Assembly: GCA_010093515.1 (NCBI GenBank)
Contig: MU001710.1
Coordinates: 62,001 to 126,000 of the forward strand
DNA: 64,000 nt
Direction of reading: 5' to 3'
Source of the DNA: Lineolata rhizophorae
Lineage: Eukaryota; Ascomycota; Dothideomycetes; Lineolatales; Lineolataceae
Part shown: one piece after another, positions 1 to 11,756 of the stretch
How positions within the stretch are numbered: position 1 is the first letter of the stretch
Layout: the number at the start of each line of letters is the position of its first letter
Notes under the pieces: generated by a model
The model's database searches: none
Told to the model about the DNA's origin: nothing
What the model saw: only the letters and a program-made list of their open reading frames with translations
Position numbers and translations under genes: made by a program

Positions 1-3000
1 TCCTTTGCCGCACTCGGCTGAGCATTCTCTGCAGCATACAGTTGCTGTGCCACGTCTAGTTCATGCAATATTCACTGAAACTTGTCCTTTCCAGATTCTC
101 GTCGAAGCATCCTTCGGAATTAGAGCGCGACTTTTCCGTCGCAGTTGTTTCGCACTCCCGATGTTTCACGGCCACTGAGGACCCACGGACAAACCGGTTC
201 TCGCGATTGCCTTTCTAAATTTACTCCTAGCTTACCCCACCACCCACGGCTTCCAAAGCGGAAACAACGTGGCCGTCCAGCGTCTTTCTACATCATGCTT
301 CCTATATATTACACTTGCGTCTAGTCCCGCGTGGTGCGCTCCGATATGGATTTCCCCGCATTGTTTATCTCTACGTCTGGGGCATTCCGCATTTCCAACC
401 ACGTGCCCGAGCACAAGGGGTCCGGCTCCCCTTGGGCCGTAGCGCACGTGCACTCTGGGCTTAAGTATATTGCCTCTATGTACCCCATCGATCCGACAAC
501 GGGGTTCTCAAGTCCCTTTCCCTCCCCCCTGCTCCCGATCCGCAACCTAGCAAACTCCGATCCTATATTCGACGCGCTGCGTGCCTTGCGGCCCAATGCA
601 GGGCAGCTGGGCCGCAGCAGGGTGCGGCGAAGGTAAGTACGCGGGAGTAGTTTGATCTTCTCGTGCGCAACCAGTTGCTCGAATTCTGGTATCTGTGAGA
701 CGGCGAAGCAAGTGCATTGTAGTACGCTTCCATTTTCTGCGCCCTGCTGCGCACAAGCAAGCGAGCGGCGCGGCCACGCGAGGCCACCGCCGCTCGTGTC
801 TGTGCCGCCTCTTCTGTGGGCTCAAAGCAACGGCAGTGGTTGTGGCGTGTGCATGTTTCGAGCCGAAAGACCCAGGCCTCCCGGACTCGTTCCGGCACAT
901 CGGGCTGTGGAGGGGCGAAAACGGTGCCCATTGGAATATATATCTAGTCTCAGACGGCAAGGGAGGCCACGCACGGTGCCTCATTCGCTTCCTACTGCCT
1001 CGTGGTAGGAGTTTCCCCTCGGGGATCGGGAAACGTCTCTAGTGCCTGGATCGTTTCTTTGATCGTGGCCTGGGCCCGTGCTCTACTTTATCCAGCCGAA
1101 GACCTGTGCGACTTCAGACGTCACTCGAGACTTTCTGTGGTCGTGGTGACGAGGCGGGTGCTGGCGTCGGTGTCCAGGACGCATTTTTCGTGATGGCTTG
1201 GATGCTTTGTCCTATCGATAAGGTCGTCGCTCAAAGGCACCCGTACAGAACTACGTACATTAGTATCACAGACATGGAACGTGGGCAGCTTCTCGTATTC
1301 GAAAATGGGTAGCAGCAGCAGCGCCACAAGTCTACAAGAATGGAACGTAAGGCTTGGGAGTGAAGTCATCGCTTTATTTTTAGTCGACATGTAACTACAT
1401 GGCATTCAGCATTCAATTTCAACTGGGTATAATTTTCTGTCCGTACCGTACGAGATATTTGGCCACAAAATCGAAATTTCAACGGCTACGGTGCATCAGT
1501 TAGTATTTGCAGAAGCCCAGACAGACCGCTAGTTGAAATCGTATATCTAGCGCCCACCACGTACATACTAGCATGCCCGACTAAGACTGGCATAGGTTGC
1601 CAAGATTAAGTTTGTCTACGAACGATTACTCGCGATATTGCATCTTATGCGACTGGAAGTGCGACAGAGAGTCCCGGAAGAGTCATGGCAAGGGGACACC
1701 CCTTTGGGGAACCGAATCACGAGCAGAGTACACGGCACTACCCCGCGTTAGCATCACGTACACGAGTCAGAACAGCGAGTCAAGTGGCTCGTTAAGGACT
1801 GCAAAAGAAGGATATTTATCGACTCCCTGATAAGACGCCCATCGAAAAGGTAAAATTATTCCCATTCAGGTCAGCGAGCATGCATCATGACTTCTATGCG
1901 ATGCCCAAGATTGCCAGAAACAGCATCTCCCCAGGCAGACGCTAAGGCCCCAGCTTCACAGCGGCGAGTACGTAGCAGGCAATCGCGACATGCTACAGAT
2001 CTTATCACATCCGACTCGATCGCAGCTTCTCCGACTCCGTTCACTTCCCACCGAGAGCGCGTCGGTGGCGTTTCTCAGCTTTAAAGAAGGAAAAGGCGAG
2101 CGTAGTGAGTACCACGGTACGGAGTAAACAGGAAAGACTCGTGATCATCCGCACATATACCTACTGTTCACAGTTGCAGGTTGAAGCCTGCCTGAAAAGC
2201 CAATAGCGGACCGGGTTGGTGTACTATAAGTTACTATTTCAGCCGTCTGCAATCCGAACGTCCTATAAGTGGCGCCCCGTAAGGCATCGATGACCGCGGT
2301 TCCAGCCGAAATAACGCCCCCGACCAGCAGACACCCTGACTCTTTCCACTCCGCATCTACAGGACCGCGACGCGACTAACGACGCGTCGTCGCCAGAACG
2401 ACGGCAGGCGTGAAAGCAAGACATCGCGGCCGTCCTGCTACCCGTTCGGGAAAGTACACACACGCATACCCCGTAGAGGCGACGATTCTAGGAGACCAGC
2501 GCAGCGCAACCACACCATCGCTCCGAAGCATGCGCCTACCTATTAGGGTAATGCAAGCCGCCGCTAACTGAGCGACAGTAACGGCCGGTGATGAACCCCT
2601 TGGAGACCTGCTGGCCGAGTGGTTTTTCTTCGTTGTGTGCGGCATGCGCCCGCGCGACGCGCACGATCGGCGCGCTGCATGCCATGTGGCTCGGGCGCCG
2701 AATAAGGGGGGGGGGGGGGGGACACGGGAGATGGGCGAGCGCGACGAGGATACTTCCGGTGACCCCACAAGGAAGTTTGGAGTCGTATCTTCTTTCTGCG
2801 AATGTCTCTTGTCCAACAGGTGTTACTCGAATATACCAGAGCCTTTGAATCGATCCCGATGTCGCAAGAACTGACTAGCACGCGACCGGCATGCAATTCG
2901 AAAAGAAAAAGCTCCACAACTCCACTTCGTACCGTCCAACCCTGCGTCGTGCATGCAGCTTTTCCGCTCCACATACAGAGTACTACGTAAGTATTTTGCA

Positions 3001-5326
3001 GTGAGTGGGGAGTGGGCAGCGGGAACAGACCGCGGCTTTTTTTACGTGTGTAGTATGCATGTACCCCCCAAACCGTCCATCCCGCCAGCCCGGCTAACGT
3101 GTGCGGTTGAGAGAGATCATCCCTCGGTCGCAATCTTGAACCGGCCTTTCACTCGGCCGGCGCCGACGCGGGTATATACATAGGCGGGTCCGTCAGTCCG
3201 TCAATCAACGACAGAACGATGTCGATCAGCGGCCGGAGTCGTGGACAAGTGGGCCTGTTCCATTTCCCGCCCGTCCCGCGCGTCTATGTATGGCTGCTAG
3301 TGGGCGCGTCAAAAGGCCCACGGGCGGGCCCACGTCGTTAAATTTCCCGTGCCCGTGGGACGTTGGCTGGTCTGGCTATGCACCCGCATGCTGTACTTCG
3401 TGTGTAGTAGCGCAAGAACAACAGCAGTTGTGGTAAAATGAGCGCCCGAGGGCGGAGCAAAAGGCGTACATGCGTGGATTTGGTACGGGAGTTGTTCCCG
3501 TCTGCTGGGAGTTCCTCGCAGGCCTGGTCTCGGGTACCTTGCATTAGGGCGTCTTAGAGCCCCTCAGAAGCCGACCAACCAGCCAACCACCAGGGAGGCT
3601 GAGAGAATAACAAAGTCTTCACCTCCACAACCAGATGGCCATTCCGCCAACTCCCTCCTTCAGCACGATGGGGCGTCTCTTCGGACTTCGTCGTCAAGCA
3701 CCGCGCAACAGTGAAAGCGGGGAGCACACCCAGCAAGTGCCGACCAAACCAGCTACCGCAGGTACATCGACGACGGCATCAACTCCGAGCTCTACTGTAG
3801 GACCCAGTTTGGCCCGCCTTCCCCACTCGCCTCCGCCCCGGTTATGCCATATCCGGCCGGCGTCATTTCGGCGAGTCTTTCCCCGCCGTGGCGGGATTCG
3901 AAAAGGAACCGCCCAGCCAGCCCTGGCCCAGCCTCAGCGTGTAAGGCCGACAACTCTCTCCCGACTTCGCCATCCCGCCGAGTTTGAAACTCGAACTGGC
4001 GCCGAAGTGGCGTGCCGGGAACTCGGGACGCGGTTTTGCGCGCCCGCGGTCTCGGTCGCTGGCGTGCCTGGGTACCGGGTTCGAGATGTTGGTTATGTAC
4101 ATATGTACGTGGGTGGCTCGGGTGGGAGCGATCTTCTGGGCTGGAGCGAAAGGTGCAGCTTCATCGCTGGGTTTGATATGGCTCTGTCGAGACGGGCAGA
4201 GGAACCTCCTGGGCGTCCATGCGAGATAGGACGAGTGCTGGGCGCTGTAGCTGTTGTCCATGTCGGCTTTGGTAGGTTGTAGCCTCTATTTAGACCATTA
4301 GTGCACTTGCGGGAACGGCCCACTGGGTACGGGGAAGAAGAACCTCAGGCTGTGTTGAGGACCACGAGGCTACTCCCGAGCTCGCACCATGGACCTGTGC
4401 GACGCCAACGCCGCGAAATGGCCCTACGTACGGAGTAATACGCGTATGTATGTAGGCCGGTCGACCAACCCACCGGAAAGTGGTGCGACAAAACCTTAAA
4501 GCTAATTTCCCCCGGGCGGTTCTTCCGCCTCAACGACCCCGGTAGGGGTCTAACGGCCAATGGACGAAACGATGGCGCCGCTGGGAAATATTTCGGAGGA
4601 AAAAAGCTCAACAGCCTTCAACCTTAACGCCGTGGAAAATCGCGCACCGCTTCAAAGCCCGCCTTCCGGGAGAACAAGCAATTCCGTCTAGCTATAGGCG
4701 CGAGTAGATCTGCATATGCAAAAGGCGGCGCGTAGAAACTAGTCCCCTTTTCGAATTCCGGTGCCACTGATTTAGGAAGGAAACTTTCATCGTCGATTTG
4801 GTTGCAACATTACTACGGAGTACTTCTTGGTCAAATGCAAGGATTCGGATAATCGAGATCGAAGGGCCAAATCATTATCCCGCGGAATCCGCGTAAACCT
4901 CTTTCGCATACGCAAATGACAATAGATGTTACGCACACGTACATATGATTCCCTAATCCACGCATGCGATCCCATGACCACTGTAATCTTAACCACGTTG
5001 CACCGTTCCTAGGTAAATCTAGCCAATGCCATCTCCATATCTTACAATCCGTAGGGATCTTTCACAGCCCGCCTCTAGGACGAAGTGGATGGCGCAGTCC
5101 GGCCGAGATCGGCGTCCTGCTCAGTAGTTGGTATGCGTTCGTTGGAAGTAGGAGCAAAGGTGCTAGCCTGCGCAAAATTGAGACCAAAAGTTAGCAATCC
5201 ATAAACTAAAATGCATGTCGGGCAAAGGCGAATTGGACGGCGACAACAAAGGGTTTTATGGTGCTTCGCATTTGGGATCTATCAACAGGACTGCCCTAAA
5301 ATATGAAATGGACGAGAAACGGATTT
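1..5326. other. Long stretch with no supportable gene
   Basis: More than 5 kb without a coding region I can defend. Open frames are short, lie on both strands and match no family I know. The longest, on the plus strand at 3635-4282, begins like a low-complexity fungal N-terminus (Pro/Ser/Thr-rich for about 60 residues), but nothing recognisable follows and no clear donor/acceptor pair extends it. The stretch holds a run of 16 G. It may be intergenic sequence, decayed genes beyond recognition, or non-coding transcription units. Confidence 0.5.
2706..2721 (+). repeat. Poly-G run of 16
   Basis: Sixteen uninterrupted G residues inside the gene-poor left end. It is a mononucleotide tract that could fold as a G-quadruplex. 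Tract length is error-prone in sequencing. Confidence 0.9.
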
Positions 5327-7293
5327 TCAGAGCGTCATAACGCCGCCAACACCGTGCATCTCATCCCAAACGGCCGCGTCGCAGCCAAACACTTTGCAGG
5401 TGATGAGTTCCGCCACGGGCGGCGAATGCAAGTGCCTAACCGGCGGCCGCTCAGATAGTTCGGATGATGACGGCGATGTTGACGGCGCCGCGCCCGGATT
5501 GCTGGCGTTGATAGACCCGCCGCGACCGACGTTTTCAAATAGTGGAAGTGAAGGACCAACCTCGGCAGGCGTGCTGGTGCCGCCCGTCTCGACCATCTTG
5601 TCCCCCTCGACGCGCACCTCGCGGTCGCGCAGTCGTCGCATCAGCGCTAGGAAGTTGCTGTCGCGGAACTTCTGCGATGTGTTGTCGGCGACGGAATCGA
5701 GTAACTGGCCGGCCGTGTGGGCGAGCTCGTTGCCGTCGTCTGGTTGTTGTTGTTGCCGTTGCTCTTCTTGTTCTTGGTGCAGTTGCTCTTCTTGTTGTGG
5801 TGGTTCTTGCTGTAGCGCTTCCAGTCGTTCCTGTTGCAGCGGCTCTTCCGTATGGTCCTGCCGCTGGTTCCGTAGATCCGCAGCCTCCATGGCGGTATGT
5901 AACTTGGATTGTTGAGGATAGTGGTCTCCTACATACTCGATAGGACCCAGTTCTCGCATATACTCGACAAATTGCGATGGAACATGCATGTGATTTTGTC
6001 CTGTTGTCATTTGCGCCTGCTCTGGTAGTTCTGGTAGTATCTCGGCGGACTGCAACGTGTCTATAAGCATACTATACTGGTCTGTAATTCGCATTAGGTT
6101 TCGTTTCATTTCCATGCTTCCCAAATGCAACGCCGCCGGCTGCTCAGTCGAAGCGGTGCGCTCCACGGCATCGTTAGCGCGGCTGTCAAGTACATCGCGA
6201 TGCTGCATCTCTTGACGGTCTAAGAGGTGCATGCAAACCCGATGCCAGTATTGCATCTCCTCGTCGCTCCGGTCAATCGCACCGTGGCGTTCCAAACCCC
6301 CTTTTCGTAGTTCATACTTTTCTTGGGCGACATCCAGAGCCTCGCAGTGCAGAGCGAGGACATCATTTTTGTCCATTTTCACCATCAGAGCGTGCCGTTC
6401 CAACCTACGAATCAACGTCGTGTCTCGCGGGCTCTGGGTATTCAGCTTGTCAATTTGTTCCTCCAGTTCAGTCCGTCGCTCCTCAAACTTTTGCAACAAC
6501 GAGTCCAAGGTCACAAAAGATGGCGTCGCCTCGGTGGCCGCATCCACTCGTCGTTCATCTACAACGCCAGCAGCAGCAACAGCATCCATGTCGGCAGCAG
6601 CCGCGTCAAACGCCCGCGCAAACGCCTCCTCGTCGAGCGTCGGCTCCATGTCCGCAGCGCGCTGCTTTCCGAGCGCCGATGCAGAGCTCGGCTCTGCGAA
6701 TGCGTGCCTCGGCGACGCGTTATACATGGCATTGTAGAAGCCGCTGCCCTGGTGCATGTGTGTGGGCGTTGCTCTGCGCTGCTGCTGCTGCGGCAGCTGC
6801 CGGCTTTGCTGCAGGAAGTCCTGATGCCATGGAGATTGTGTCGGCGCGTGGGCCGCAGGTGCAGCGGTTGACGGTGATGAGATGTGCATGCGATGGAAGT
6901 CTGCGGCCCAACCCTCGAGGTGCGGGTGCTGGGGCTGGGGCTGCGCTGGCGGCGCCGTTTGGAAGGGCTGTGGGTGCCAGCTGGCGGTGAGATCGTGCGG
7001 CCAGCCTGGCGGCGCATGCTGGAGCTGTGACCCTACAGGATCATGTGAGGCGCCGGCTTGGAAGGCTTCGAATTCGGGGTCTAGGAGGCCGGCGTTGGGG
7101 CCAGGGCCGGAACGGAAGGACTAGCATGTTGTTAGTAGTTGCGCTTGTCCTCTCGAAGTCTATTGTACTGTACCTGAGAAGGGGCCTGCCTTGAGGATGA
7201 GAAAAGGCGGTCCTGCTGGAGACTGCGGTCGGCCGAGGCATGTTTCTGGAAGTTCTGGAGCGGATTGGAGGGGCCGCAGGCCGCGTCGCCCAT
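5327..7293 (-). CDS. pex20: Peroxisomal PTS2 co-receptor Pex20
   Basis: Two exons, complement(5327..7120, 7174..7293), joined in phase by a 53-base intron (GTACAG...CTAG), give 637 residues. Pex20 is the fungal co-receptor that helps Pex7 carry PTS2 proteins to the peroxisome membrane. The N-terminus MGDAACGPSNPLQNFQKH with a conserved Cys6, followed by a DRSLQQDRL block, is the Pex20/Pex5 signature; this Cys is the known mono-ubiquitination site used for receptor export. WxxxF docking motifs lie at about 111-115 (WAADF) and 138-142 (WHQDF). Charged coiled-coil and Gln-rich stretches follow. A conserved C-terminal block (FLALMRRLRDREVRV, about 528-545) matches the Pex7-binding end. At 637 residues it is longer than the roughly 420 of Yarrowia Pex20; the extra length is mostly Gln-rich linker and an unconserved tail of about 90 residues. 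It is divergently arranged with sec13. The family call rests on motifs and looks secure. Confidence 0.83.
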
Positions 7294-7644
7294 GGCGGCG
7301 GAGGGTCAGGAGTGGACGTAGAATGCGGTTACAGGTCTCAATTAAGAGAAACTGTACAGTAAGGAAATTAAGATTATGTAGACATTAAGAAAATCTCATC
7401 CAGAGTACAGACAGGGCAAGCAAGTGCTGGGTATTGTCTATGAGGAAGTATGAGCGCAGTACCGAGGCATGGTCGTGGGGCAAAAGATCCTCGGATCGAT
7501 GAGGTAGATACGATAAGATTCACCGATATACGGCCGATGTATCGCCGAACCTGCCACGACTGCACCGGGCGTCTTTGCTTGTGAGCGCGCAGAGCCGCAC
7601 CACCAAGCTGCACCCCGTGGCCCCAGAAATTGCGCGCTAGCACC
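7294..7644. promoter_or_regulatory. Shared promoter region of pex20 and sec13
   Basis: A 351-base gap separates the start codons of the divergent pex20 and sec13 genes, so both promoters and 5' UTRs must lie here. I see no clear TATA box or palindrome. Confidence 0.55.
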
Positions 7645-8985
7645 ATGGTGAGCTGCCCCTGCCTTACAATCCCCTCCATTCTGTAGGAAAACTCTAACCC
7701 TTTTTAGGCGCAAACAATCACCAACACTGGTCACGATGACATGATCGTACGCCCTCCTATCTCCATAGGCTTCCCTCTTGCGCACGACAACATGCTCGAG
7801 AGAGACACATACTGCTCCAAGCTTCATACTGATGGCATTGCGAATACCTAGCATGATGCGGTGTTAGATTACTATGGCCGTCGGCTGGCGACCTGCTCGT
7901 CCGACAAAACAATCAACATCTTCGAGGTAGAAGGGGAAACCCAGCGCCTAACGGACACGCTCAAGGGGTACGTGGCACAATTGGAGGCTGTTTTGCGCGT
8001 CATACTACTGTATTGTGAGAGCGCCCGAGGGCAAAAGGTTAACCTTTTTCCTTCTTACAAATAGACATGAGGGCGCGGTATGGTGTGTATCATGGGTATG
8101 TCATCTCCTCCCATAAGCCTAAATACCCTCCCCCTTCTCCCTTATGCTAACATCTCCCTCCCAGGCACACCCCAAGTACGGCACCATTCTCGCCTCCGCC
8201 TCTTACGACGGCAAGGTCTTCATCTGGCGCGAGCAAGCCGGGCGCGGCTGGGAAAAAGTCTACGAGTCAGCGCTGCACTCGGCCTCCGTCAACCTGGTCG
8301 CCTGGGCGCCGCACGAGGCCGGCTGCCTGCTGGCGTGCGCTTCCTCGGACGGCAATGTCTCTGTGCTCGACTTCAAGGACAACGCCTGGAGCCACAACGT
8401 CTTCCCGGCGCACCCCATGGGCGTCAACGCCGTCAGCTGGAGCCCAGCTATCGCGCCGGGCCAGGTCGCGGCCGCGCAGGGCACTCAAGGCGGGCAGTCG
8501 GCACCGACACCCGTCAGGCGGTTCGCTACCGGTGGGTCGGATTGCAAGGTCAAGATTTGGGAGTACAAGTACGTCTTCTGTGATCTTGCCGCACCCCAGC
8601 ACTCCGCCGAAATAACATGTCTATCGCTATCGGGTGCAAAGCTAATGTCCACCCCAGCCCGGACACCAAGACGCACGCGTGCCTGACCGAACTCGCCGCG
8701 CACACCGACTGGGTACGCGACGTGGCCTGGTCGCCCACGCTACTGGCCAAGTCGTACGTGGCGTCGGCGTCGCAGGACAAGACGGTGCGCATCTGGGCGA
8801 GCACGTCGGCCGCCGGCACCGAGTGGACCGTCGCCGCCACGCTCTCCTTCGACGCTGTCGCCTGGCGCGTTAGCTGGTCGCTCGCGGGCAACGTGCTGGC
8901 GGTGAGCACGGGCGATAACCGCGTCAGCTTGTGGAGAGAGCGCTTGAATGGCGAATGGGAGTGCGTGAAAACGATTGAAGAGTAG
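7645..8985 (+). CDS. sec13: Sec13, COPII coat and nuclear pore WD40 protein
   Basis: Six exons: 7645..7647, 7708..7746, 7852..7967, 8065..8095, 8165..8568, 8658..8985. All phases agree and give 306 residues, the usual Sec13 length. Sec13 is a six-bladed beta-propeller that pairs with Sec31 in the COPII outer coat and with Nup84-complex members at the nuclear pore. The Sec13 opening block is plain ([20 protein letters not shown]), followed by [13 protein letters not shown], the [10 protein letters not shown] repeat, [27 protein letters not shown] and [11 protein letters not shown]. The first coding exon is only the ATG, followed directly by a GTGAGC donor. This is the best start because the next exon opens with [11 protein letters not shown], as in other fungal Sec13 proteins. 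Five introns in about 1.3 kb make it intron-dense for this window. Confidence 0.95.
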
Positions 8986-9728
8986 GTGTGTGGTACGTGA
9001 GGCGAGTTGACAGAGAGAGCGTGGACTTATTGGGAAGGCGTAGAGTTGTTTTATTCCCGTGGTTGCTTGCTATTTAGACCGAAAGAGGCGTGAGCACACT
9101 GTACGGGGTATGCAAGTTTCATACGATAACTGTATGCTTGGATGGCAGTCTCGGGGTTTTCATTTTACCGTCCTAGGCTAGCACGCGTGGCGTTGTCACG
9201 AGATACTACAGGCAGAAAAGTTTATTTTCATTTGCTGGGCTACCACTGGTCGATGTATGGATCTTGCTTGCGCTGATTCCGTTGGCAGTTTCATAGTGTA
9301 CAATGGCTCGGCATGAGTCGATTCCAAGGAAATCCATGCTCCGGTAGCTCTCCTGTCTACCCAACAGGAAAATCATGAAACAAAGGAAATCGATACTAAG
9401 AATGGAACTAACATGATTGAAAGGTAAAAGATGATGCTCGGACTCCCAAGGCTGACGTTGATCCCAAGGAGGGCAGCCCGATCATCAGGATAGAAGAAGG
9501 TACTACTTAATACAGAATTAACTGAACAGCTTCAGTTATTGCCTAGTGGAAAGAGGAAACGCGGTATGGGTCGAGGTCCCCATCTTGCCAAAGCACCAAC
9601 TAATCGAAAGAAAAGCTGGAAAGTTTTCTTTCCTATATGACCGGAATAAGAGACCTCAATCTATTCAGTCAATCCACTCTTTCTTCCTTCGTTCTTTGGT
9701 TATTTGCGACTTAGAGGCTTATCCCTCT
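8986..9728. other. 3' flanks between convergent sec13 and F-box genes
   Basis: Roughly 740 bases between two gene ends on opposite strands. It should hold both 3' UTRs and terminators. I see no coding region or repeat in it. Confidence 0.5.
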
Positions 9729-11756
9729 CTAGAAGATGTTGCCGGCGGTCTCTAGCCAGTCTCTCGCACTGATATGCGGGGGGTCTGGGCGTGGTGGGTT
9801 AGATGCGTTGAGCTGGTTGTTCATGAGCTCATAGTGCTGGAACATCTCGTGAAGTGCCTGTATGTTTTGCCTATCCTCTTGAGTGAGGAAAGCCTCACTC
9901 CAATAAATCATTGGCCCAGAGTGGACCTAAAGCGTGAAGCATTAGCTAGGGTCTTCGTTGAGCAGAAGGAGCTGCATCTTACGCGTAGATTTGTCCAAAC
10001 ATCCAGACGCTCTCTCAGGCTAAGAACATCGTCATCGGTCGTAGGCCCGAACCACCGGCCGATTATCATTTCACCTCCCGGAGTAATAACCCCTTCAAAA
10101 ACCCAGTCGGTGTGATCAATGTGATACGTGCCGTAAGCTTGGCCAGGTGAGTTACGCCACGCGTCACTCGCGGAAAAAGACCCCCAAACTATCTTGTGCC
10201 AACCAGGCAAACCGAATTGCGATCCCAAGGGAGTAACGGACCCGACGGACTCCCATCTCACGCTTGACCCGTCCGACCTGACTGAAAATTATCTGGGCCT
10301 CTTAGGGGGCTTTGGTTAGAAGATACTTACCCCCAATGTTCATCCCAGGCAGCAAAGTGATAGGGCTGCCCAATGGGCCCAAAACCAGGCTCGAGGTTAT
10401 TAGGCGGCTCTCGAGGCGCCACGGGATCGAATACGTCTCTCCACTCGGGAGGCCAAAAAACGCGGTTGGGATTTCGAAAAAATTCCAAGATCAGTGTCTA
10501 CCGGAAGTTAGAACGTTCCTGTGTTGAAGCCCTAGAGGTCTATGTGAGACTCACGGTCATGAAATCATACTCGGACGCAATTGTTTTATCCACAATAGAA
10601 CATGGCTCCATGTCTCCCCGACGCAGGGCATCTAGCTCGCTAGAGTCCTCACATATGTAGCCGCAACTGCCCCTCCAGACCCTAGGCAGCTCCAATGGGG
10701 TCTTGTTGATCTTCCCGGACCACATAAATGGCCCCGAGGGTGGATCCTGCCCGGGATGCAAGTTATGTACGGGCAAGTCCAAGTGCTGTGAATAGAAGTT
10801 GACCACCGCAAGAGCGTACGTGGAATTGACCTTGTAGTGATAGGGTCCTAGGAACAAGCTGGCCGTAGCTGGCGGCTGGTAGGCAATCATCTGACTGAGA
10901 GAACCTTGGTGGAAGAACCTTAGCTGGAAGAATCTCCGATCCATAAGCAAAGATGCGAATACAAGACGCGTTGCTTGGAGCCATTGGCTGCGTCGATCCG
11001 GGCTATGCCAATCAAGGTATGCTGGGGCTGTCGGATCAAGAAGCATGGGATGGAGGAATTGAGACCGCAATGCGTATCGTGTGACGAATGTGATGTTCAT
11101 TGACTCGCTTGCGGTATGTGAGCATGAGTCTGTACATAGCAAAAACATTGTTAGTGGTGATTCTTTTGATTGGAGATGGGGCTAATGATGCATGGCGATG
11201 TTCTATCTAAGCGGAATAAGATGTTGGTAAAAGTAGTTAGTAGTATGATGCAATTCAATAGGAGCGATAATGCTCGCTGGTATCATGAAATTGGATAGAG
11301 CATACAATACTTGGCGGTTGGACGTCGCATGATCGTTAGAACAGTGCCGGAAAGACCCCTCGTGACCCATATTCAATCTAGATGTAACTTACCGTTGATG
11401 AGCTGCGTGAGCAGACTTAACGCTGCTACCTCGACGGTAGAGGTGCCCTGCCGCCAGCATACCGCCGGTGGACGCCTCAGCAAAGAGGCGATTGATGCGA
11501 AGCGGGCCCGAATGGCCGTGTTGCTCAAGGCGGCCCACCTCTGGCTCATCCTGGCGTTCGGAGAGATGTTTCGCTCGTGTGGGTATATCGGCAGGTCGTA
11601 AAGCTGCCGATAGCGGAGCCGCCAGTAGGGGCTGGTGCTATGCACTACGTTGCTGGTCCATTTGCAGGTGCGGCCGAAGGCGGCGACGTCCTTGTCGGAC
11701 TCAAGATGTTTGGCGATCTCGACGTTGAGCTCCAGAGGGAGGACGTTGAACGCCAT
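9729..11756 (-). CDS. F-box domain protein
   Basis: Five exons, complement(9729..9926, 9983..10277, 10331..10497, 10555..11129, 11393..11756), fit in phase and give 532 residues. The first about 45 residues form an F-box (LPLELNVEIAKHLESDKDV, then a W..R.RQLYDLP segment), which normally docks Skp1 in SCF ubiquitin ligases. The C-terminal region is a single globular-looking domain rich in Trp, Phe and Tyr, with SGPFMWSGK, GQAYGTYHIDH and GEMIIGRWFG stretches. It has no WD40 or leucine-rich repeats, so the substrate cannot be guessed. Acceptor choice for exon 3 (after TTCCGGTAG) and exon 4 (after TCAGTCAG) was set by reading frame: the nearer AG in each case brings a stop or a wrong phase. Exon 3 and 4 borders are the least certain. 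Confidence 0.8.
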
